Of a stretch of DNA of 64,000 bases, positions 1-64,000 are shown piece by piece. The DNA is from Muraenolepis orangiensis (Eukaryota; Chordata; Actinopteri; Gadiformes; Muraenolepididae), in NCBI GenBank assembly GCA_027704905.1, contig CM051005.1, positions 29,812,669 to 29,876,668 of the forward strand, given 5' to 3'. The stretch's first letter is position 1. Every line of letters starts with the position of its first letter. Both the position numbers and the translations under genes were made by a program. Under the pieces are notes generated by a model, which worked only from the letters and a program-made list of their open reading frames with translations, was not told the DNA's origin and did no database searches.

Positions 1-175
1 AACGGGATTTATCTGTGAATATCACACTAACGATGTACATAATACATCTAATGGAACAAACTAACGGGGGAAACTAAATCCAAAACGTGTGTTGACAGTC
101 GAGGCGTAGAGCCGCCAAGTAACAGAAAATAATTGAACAAAACAAAGTCAGATCATCAAGTGAGCCGACATCCAG

Positions 176-324
<149 letters not shown>

Positions 325-370
325 GGTGGCGGATTCACTGTGTTTCTATGGCATGAGAGAGAGAGAGAGC

Positions 371-401
<31 letters not shown>

Positions 402-773
402 CCCTGGGTGTGAAACATCACCGGCCCCTGACCTATCATTACATTAGTGTTTTCTTCATCACAGGGATATCTCTGGAGAGCCACCAGGCTGGAGGCGAGT
501 CGTGTGGTGAGCAGAATATCCCGGGAACAGAGAAGAAACGGGGAGCAGATGATCCAGATGTCGGATATAATCCAATACAGTCGGAGATTAGATTTGGAGT
601 CACAAGGAAACACTTGCTTGCTTGCTTGGGAGCAGCTTTATCATCAGTATTAGCAGCGGTTTAGTGGTGGGTCAACGTTAACCCACCTGATCCACTCCTA
701 GAAGGCTCCTGGATGAGCAGGAGGTCATCATCAGTGGACACCGATACGGCAGTGTGTGTGACCGCTGCTGTCA

Positions 774-946
<173 letters not shown>

Positions 947-1671
947 CCGCTTGTGCGGTAATGCGCTAAATGCTTCATAAGTTGACTTTGCATTCCCTAA
1001 CCTGTCAATTGAAAGGCTTGAATCAGGACCTCCTGGCGAGCTTGTGTAGCCGGGCGGTTGTGCCAAAATAAAACCCACAAAAAATGAATAAGTGATAGAA
1101 GGAAGCTGGATCGATGTATGAAAATCAAAACCCCTGACAAACGAGAGCGCTCCTGGGCGTTCAATAATGCATGTTGGACTCGGAACGTGCCGACGGGCCT
1201 CTCCTAGAAACAGGAGGGGAGGAGGCACGCAGACACAGAACCCAGCGTACAGCGCAAGGCAGGATCACAATGACGTTTTTCCTCCCATCCATCACTGCTC
1301 CCTGGAGACCTACACACCCTGGTACTGTATCTGGGTGGGAGTTCATCATAACTACTGACAACTGGGCTCTGTGCAGATATCTAGGTCATTCTTCTCATTT
1401 GCATACTGTGCCAAACCGTAACGGTAATGAAGCAGCAACAAACAAAAAACGCTTTACACTCAATGAGGAAAAACACAACCAATGATAATAATTAAAAAAT
1501 GTGGGATAAATATAAATATGGGATCATATTTATTTTGCCTTTGTATGGGCATAGACTGTGCATGAGGTTGTGCGTTTGTGTGCAAACATGTTATGTGTAA
1601 GTTACTTTCGCACATTTCTATGAACAATAAAAAGCACAGTGTGAGTGAGTGTGTGTGTAAAAAAAGAGAGA

Positions 1672-1734
1672 AGATGAGAGAGAGAGAGACAGAGAGAGAG
1701 ACAGAGACAGAGACAGAGACAGAGACAGAGACAG

Positions 1735-1815
<81 letters not shown>
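1672..1815 (+). repeat. (GA)n/(GACA)n/(GT)n compound microsatellite abutting mtcl1 exon 9
   Basis: (GA)n and gacaga units to 1737, then (GT)n to 1815, two bases from the exon edge at 1818. Confidence 0.95.
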
Positions 1816-44622
<42,807 letters not shown>

Positions 44623-45200
44623 TATACACCGACAACACCGGTAGAGGTAGCAGTGATGAAGCCTCGGGTAGTCAGCGCCTTCCCCCGTCCGCTCAGGACC
44701 CGCATCCTGCACCCGGCTCCTCTCACTCCATCACATGCATTCACCAGGTTGTCATTGGAGTCTCCTCTGGTGCCTGTCTGTCTGTCTACCGGTGAGCTGC
44801 TTCTATACTACACACGGACAGACAGACAGGCTCCGGCTCTCAGCAGCGCGTCCCTGCAGCAGGAGGAGAAGCTGGCATGATGAAGGATGGCGTGGAGGTC
44901 CTGCAGGAGGAGGACAGGTCGCATCCGCAGTCGCGACCATGCATGAGCTCCCGGAGAGATACGAGGAGTATTTCAGCTCAGGCCCCGGTTCTTCTTACGT
45001 TAGTCTGTCTCACTCACCCCTTGTCTCCCTCCCTCCCGTCTCTCTCTCACCCTCCCGTCTCTCTCTCTCTCTCCCTCCCTCCTGTCTCTCTCTCTCTCTC
45101 TCGCCCAGTCTCCGGCCGGCTGTCTACGTCCTATCGCGACATGCGAAATCTGCAACCGCTGCGGTCTCAGAGCCCGAGACGGTCCGTGTGAACTCGGCGA

Positions 45201-45212
45201 CGCGCATGCGCG
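45201..45212. promoter_or_regulatory. NRF1-type palindrome upstream of mtcl1
   Basis: CGCGCATGCGCG matches the NRF1 consensus YGCGCAYGCGCR. It sits in a CpG-rich block about 580 bp upstream of the mtcl1 start codon. Promoter function is inferred. Confidence 0.5.
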
Positions 45213-45392
45213 CGCACGCACTCACAAACACGTGCGCACCCCCCCCCCACCCGCTGTTCTCCACCACGGCGGCGGCAGGTCTCAGACCACGCCCTCTCGA
45301 CACACACACACAGTGTATCTCTCTCACTTTCACACACACTGTATCTCTCTCACACGCACACACACACTGTGCATCTCTCTCGCACACTGTGT

Positions 45393-45520
<128 letters not shown>

Positions 45521-47915
45521 TGGGTTGAAGGCGGCATTAAATACAAATCACTTCCGTGTAATAAATATACATATTTTTATTTTATTTGCACTTCCATTAG
45601 TTTAAAGAACGTCAACACCACGTATCTTCAAACGTTCCATTAGTTTTAGAAAATGACAAAAAGGAAACAGGTTTTAGTAGTGGGACCCACTGTAGCCATA
45701 AATGATACATTATAATAAATGCATATTTTATATATATATATATATATATAGATTATATATTAACCCCCGAAATTGTTGACTTGAATTGTTGAATGGGTGT
45801 TACTGCAAGCTTTCATTCGAACTAATCAATCACCCAACATTGTGTGGTCTAACATGTAACTTCAACTCATATGTAGAGAAATACAGAGGGCCAAAGCACT
45901 GCTTATTGTGTGACACCATACATGTCTGGACAACTTTTAAGGCGTGGGTAGTAGACTAGTGTAGGGAACACACACACACACTGCTGCTGCTGCTGCTTTG
46001 ACACATACATGGGGTCAGGGGTTAAAGTGTGTTATCTTAGCGTCTCACGAAGTGGACTCCACCACCCACCGGGTGTCCCGGTACACAAATCAAGCGTACC
46101 CAGTTAGTGGTAGGAGTGACACCTGTGCTTTATCCTACGACGCCGCCCACTCCCCTGTGAGACGGGGCTGTTGGTTCAACTTGCCTTTTCTATATCCAAA
46201 TGACAAATGAGGACGCAACAACTTGACATGTAACACGTGTTTTAGCGGCTTTAACCGCTGTAACAGAACCCTCCAGCTTGTAGAGTAGATTCAAAGTAAG
46301 AAGCACTTTCCTTGTCGTTATGCTGGGGGTTTGGTTTGTTGTGAGCAAAACAACTATTTGTCAACTCTATAACCCTTATTCTGAGAATCAGAAGAATAGA
46401 ATATGGTTCAATGCATCAATGCATTCAGTTAAACACAAATTAAATAATGCCTTACAACACTGTGCCATAGTGTAAGCTTATTATAATAATACTTTATGAT
46501 TACGTTGAGTTTGGCACAGATCACAATCTCAAAATATACTTTGTGGACCAAATATTGGGGCTTATGGGCAAGGCAGGTGCTAACTCAACTTAACTTCCAA
46601 GCTAAATCGTATACTTCTCAAACCCTTCCAGGACGTCCAACATCGTCCTTCTCCCCTACAGCCACACGTCTATCCTAGTAGTAGACCCGTGTGACAAGAG
46701 ACACCAGGCCTGATCCAACAGGACTTATGAACTCATCCAAATGTCCTCAAAGAGTCACTCAAAAATACACAAAATGCTTGCATTTCAAAATGTCCCCTTA
46801 TGTGGCTTAACAATATTAGTAAGAAGCAGGGGGGGGACAGGCACTGTTTTAGTAGTTCCAAGACGTCCAACTTGAGACCACTACAGGAGAACGAGACTAC
46901 ACTTCCCAGGTTGCTTTGCAAATGACCTTTCACCGGGGAGAGGGACATACCTCCACGCCATGTGCTATCCGCTAAACGGACTCCCTTTGATGACATCACC
47001 CGACACAGTTTTGTCAGTTTAGCGGTTAAGAGACTGTAGTGCAAAACATCACAATTAGTAACGAATGGAACTCGAGCCGTTCCACACACACACACACACA
47101 CAAATACTTTAAGGCAATCGGATCCAAATAGGAGAGGGGAGGGAGAAGAGCAGAACACATAAAAAAATACCTCATTGAAGGCCATGCATATACTTGCATT
47201 AAAAGTAGGCACCTCGTCACACTAAAGAGTCCAGTTATAGGAGGAGCCCGCTGTGCTTTACCTCAATATATATATACAACATCGCTCCCATTTTGAACTA
47301 CAAAAACTATGTGCTTTTTTTCAATTCCGTGCATCGCTCTGAGTATTAACCCTTTGTCACGAATAGTTATACTAATACGTTTACTCCAAAAATTGGGAAA
47401 AGAAAAGGTGTACCTAGAAGGCCTAGAATGGTCCTAATTAAATGACAGGAGTGTGTCTCTGTCCCCATCCCATGCTTAGTGGCTAGAGACATCCAGGGCA
47501 GGTCACAGGCACGGTACACACCAGAGAGCAACCCCCCCCACCACTACAAGAAAACCCCATTAGATGAGGGTTCCCTTCCCTGGAGATCTGAGGTAGTGTG
47601 AGGAACTCACAGGGACGACACCACAGGGACGACACCACAGGGTCTGATGAAGAAGGCATTAGTGTGTGTTTTAGAAACCTGTTAGTGCATAGTTCACATG
47701 TTGCGGTAGTGTGGGCAGGTGGGTGAGAGGGATGCGTGTATGGGCGTCCATGAGAGATGCTGTGGTCTCGGTGCCTAAAATGTCCAGATTGCTGCATTGC
47801 ACTGCCATCTGGTGGCCAGATTGGTGCACTGCAAGGCCCAACATTAAAACATTTTATGTGTGTAGGTTGGAAGAATGGGGAAAAGGGCAGGTCGAGGGGG
47901 GGGGGGGGGGGCCTC

Positions 47916-54546
<6,631 letters not shown>

Positions 54547-54703
54547 CACTAACGACACATTCGGTAGGTTAAGAAGAAAAAAATAAGCTTTTATTAAATA
54601 TACAAACAGCTTCGTCTCGTTTATTTTGTCTACAGAAGTTGGACAAAGTTGTTCTTCCACTCGCGGGTTGTTGTCGTCGCTGCCATCAGACAGGCGTCCA
54701 TCG

Positions 54704-54711
54704 TGACGTCA
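54704..54711. promoter_or_regulatory. cAMP-response element, rab12 side
   Basis: Perfect TGACGTCA palindrome 158 bp upstream of the rab12 start codon. Confidence 0.6.
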
Positions 54712-55114
54712 TTGACCGCCACCACACCGTCGACATTTCCGCTTCCGTCTAAAAAAACCCCGAAATGATCTGATATAAATCTATATAATAATTATAACCT
54801 TATAAATAAATTATATTTATCATGAGTATTGTGTTTTTCTATTTTTTTTTTGTATACATATTTGGTATACTGTGTGTTTGTGTATATAACGTTATTAAAA
54901 GCCTAACGACTGGCATACAACCAACAAATAAAAGTTCCGTAATGTGGATACAGTAAGTTAAAAAAAGATATATAATAATGAAAATAACGAAAGTTATTTT
55001 TCTGTTACGTTTATAAGGTAAAAGAGATTCAAGGCACTGCGGACACCCCGCGTCCGGCCCTGGACGGCACCCGTAGCCTAGCCTGCGACGTCCAGGCGAC
55101 GTCAGTGACGTCCG

Positions 55115-55122
55115 TGACGTCA
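55115..55122. promoter_or_regulatory. cAMP-response element, napg side
   Basis: Perfect TGACGTCA palindrome 163 bp upstream of the napg start codon, within a run of GACGTC half-sites starting at 55088. Confidence 0.6.
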
Positions 55123-55284
55123 CGACGCAGGAGATCCTTCCTCCTTGTAATCCCAACGTCGTCGTCGTTGACAACATATCGCTGCGACATTTAACATTAC
55201 TGGAGGCAATCCCGTTTATAATCTATCATCTATAATCTATAATCTATAATCTATACACACACACACACATTAACATACAGCAGA

Positions 55285-63023
<7,739 letters not shown>

Positions 63024-63055
63024 CCCGTTAGCCCACTAGCCTCCGAGCTGAGTCA

Positions 63056-63076
63056 ACACACACACACACACACACA

Positions 63077-63161
<85 letters not shown>
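63056..63161 (+). repeat. (CA)n microsatellite in napg 3' UTR
   Basis: One ACC break near 63083; begins 33 bp after the stop codon. Confidence 0.95.
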
Positions 63162-63167
<6 letters not shown>

Positions 63168-63446
63168 CACGAGAACCCCTGCTGCACTTATCCTCCTGTA
63201 GAAGTGGCTTCCAACCCTTCCCAACCCTCCCTGGTGATGATGTGGAGAGAGAAAAATCACCCAGATGTTGATTGATTTTTTTTTTTTGCATCTTTATTAA
63301 GCAAAAAAAAATTAAAGGCAACATTTTATGCAAAATGCAACCAAAACAATAAGAATCAAACCCTAAAGTCACAGCAAACTGTCAAAGTGTCAGTAGGTAT
63401 TTGCAAGATCAGAGTTGGCGGCCGTCATAGATGTTAAATATAACTT

Positions 63447-63452
63447 AATAAA
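63447..63452 (+). promoter_or_regulatory. napg: poly(A) signal, proximal (napg)
   Basis: AATAAA 424 bp after the stop codon. Confidence 0.5.
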
Positions 63453-63842
63453 GAAAAGAAAAAACATTGAATGGTTATGTACAGCTTTGAGGTGCGTCAT
63501 CCTCGGTCGTATTACAATTGAATTATATAAATATAAATATGTGTGTATACTTTGATGTCCGCAGATCTATACTAGTGTATATGCCAAGTGTGTCGGTGTG
63601 GATTGTGTGTGTCGGTGTGGAACTGTGCGCTTTGTAACCACCTACTGTTCCTGAGCTCTCTTCCAGACGCTACTACAATTGTTGATTTGTACATAATTAA
63701 TTTATTCAGTATTATAACTGCTGGAGAAGAAGAATATCATTATATATATATATTATATATATATATATATATATCGCTCGTCTTTTATTGGTGCATGTGT
63801 CGAAATGGAACGTGTGTAGAGAGAGAAGAAGCAGCGTATTGA

Positions 63843-63848
63843 AATAAA
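63843..63848 (+). promoter_or_regulatory. napg: poly(A) signal, distal (napg)
   Basis: AATAAA followed by GT-rich sequence (gaagtgtggtggtgatgg), a good downstream element. Confidence 0.6.
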
Positions 63849-64000
63849 AAGAGACGTTTTTGAAGTGTGGTGGTGATGGTCAATGTAGTCCCGCTTTTTG
63901 ATTTGTAGTTTCATGTACAACCAAATACTTGACGTGAATTTACAATCCCAGGACGTTTCTTTGTAAACTAGTCTTTGTAAACAGTTTTGGATTTGTCTAC

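Larger units (their letters stand above)
54547..55284. promoter_or_regulatory. rab12/napg head-to-head promoter interval
   Basis: 738 bp separate the rab12 and napg start codons, which diverge. Two perfect palindromic cAMP-response elements (TGACGTCA) lie at 54704-54711 and 55115-55122, about 160-170 bp from each ATG. Additional half-sites (GACGTCAGTGACG) lie next to the second. No clear TATA box is placed at a usable distance. A shared bidirectional promoter driven by CREB/ATF factors is an inference. Confidence 0.7.
63024..63848 (+). other. napg: napg 3' UTR (probable)
   Basis: Starts after the TAG. It contains a (CA)n tract at 63056-63161 and polyadenylation signals AATAAA at 63447-63452 and 63843-63848. 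Which signal is used cannot be told from sequence. An AT tract lies at 63739-63772. Confidence 0.6.

Noticed and set aside
465..511. Exon-like segment on the plus strand (cacag ... GTGAGC)
   Set aside because: Isolated splice-site look-alike with no similarity or partner exons, on the strand opposite mtcl1.

Overview
This is a stretch of a vertebrate nuclear genome, almost certainly a teleost fish. Genes are split by GT/AG introns, codons in exons are GC-rich, retrotransposon families are fish-type, and very long perfect (CA)n, (CT)n and minisatellite arrays are unusually dense. That density would suit a repeat-rich lineage such as the cod-like fishes, but the species assignment is only a guess. 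No prokaryotic, viral or CRISPR features are present.

Three protein-coding genes can be assembled exon by exon. (1) mtcl1 (SOGA2; microtubule cross-linking factor 1) lies on the minus strand. Its first coding exon is at 43645-44622, and it runs leftward through 38966-39190, 37261-37419, 16051-16110, 14450-15838, 11285-11458, 7281-7370, 6294-6554 and 1818-1997, then off the left edge. A separate 117-nt exon at 12076-12192 encodes two hydrophobic segments and a stop codon, and looks like an alternative membrane-anchoring last exon. (2) rab12, a small GTPase, is complete on the minus strand: six exons between 54546 and 47916, 242 codons plus stop. (3) napg (gamma-SNAP) is complete on the plus strand: twelve exons from 55285 to 63023, 317 codons plus stop. 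All exon phases join without a frameshift.

Layout: mtcl1 covers 1-44.6 kb, with a 21-kb third intron full of repeats. A 3.3-kb spacer (44.6-47.9 kb) follows, then rab12 (47.9-54.5 kb). A 738-bp head-to-head promoter region with two perfect cAMP-response elements separates rab12 from napg (55.3-63.0 kb). The last kilobase is napg 3' UTR and flank with two AATAAA signals. rab12 and napg both act in membrane traffic (vesicle identity; SNARE recycling), while mtcl1 organises microtubules. No operon-like coupling applies beyond the shared rab12/napg promoter interval.

The rest is repeat landscape: about ten copies of one non-LTR (L2-like) retrotransposon 3' end, one with reverse transcriptase remnants; a second LINE fragment; tRNA-derived SINEs; a large foldback structure; and many micro- and minisatellites. 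Several dinucleotide tracts sit directly on splice sites, and retrotransposon 3' UTRs appear to have seeded long tandem arrays.
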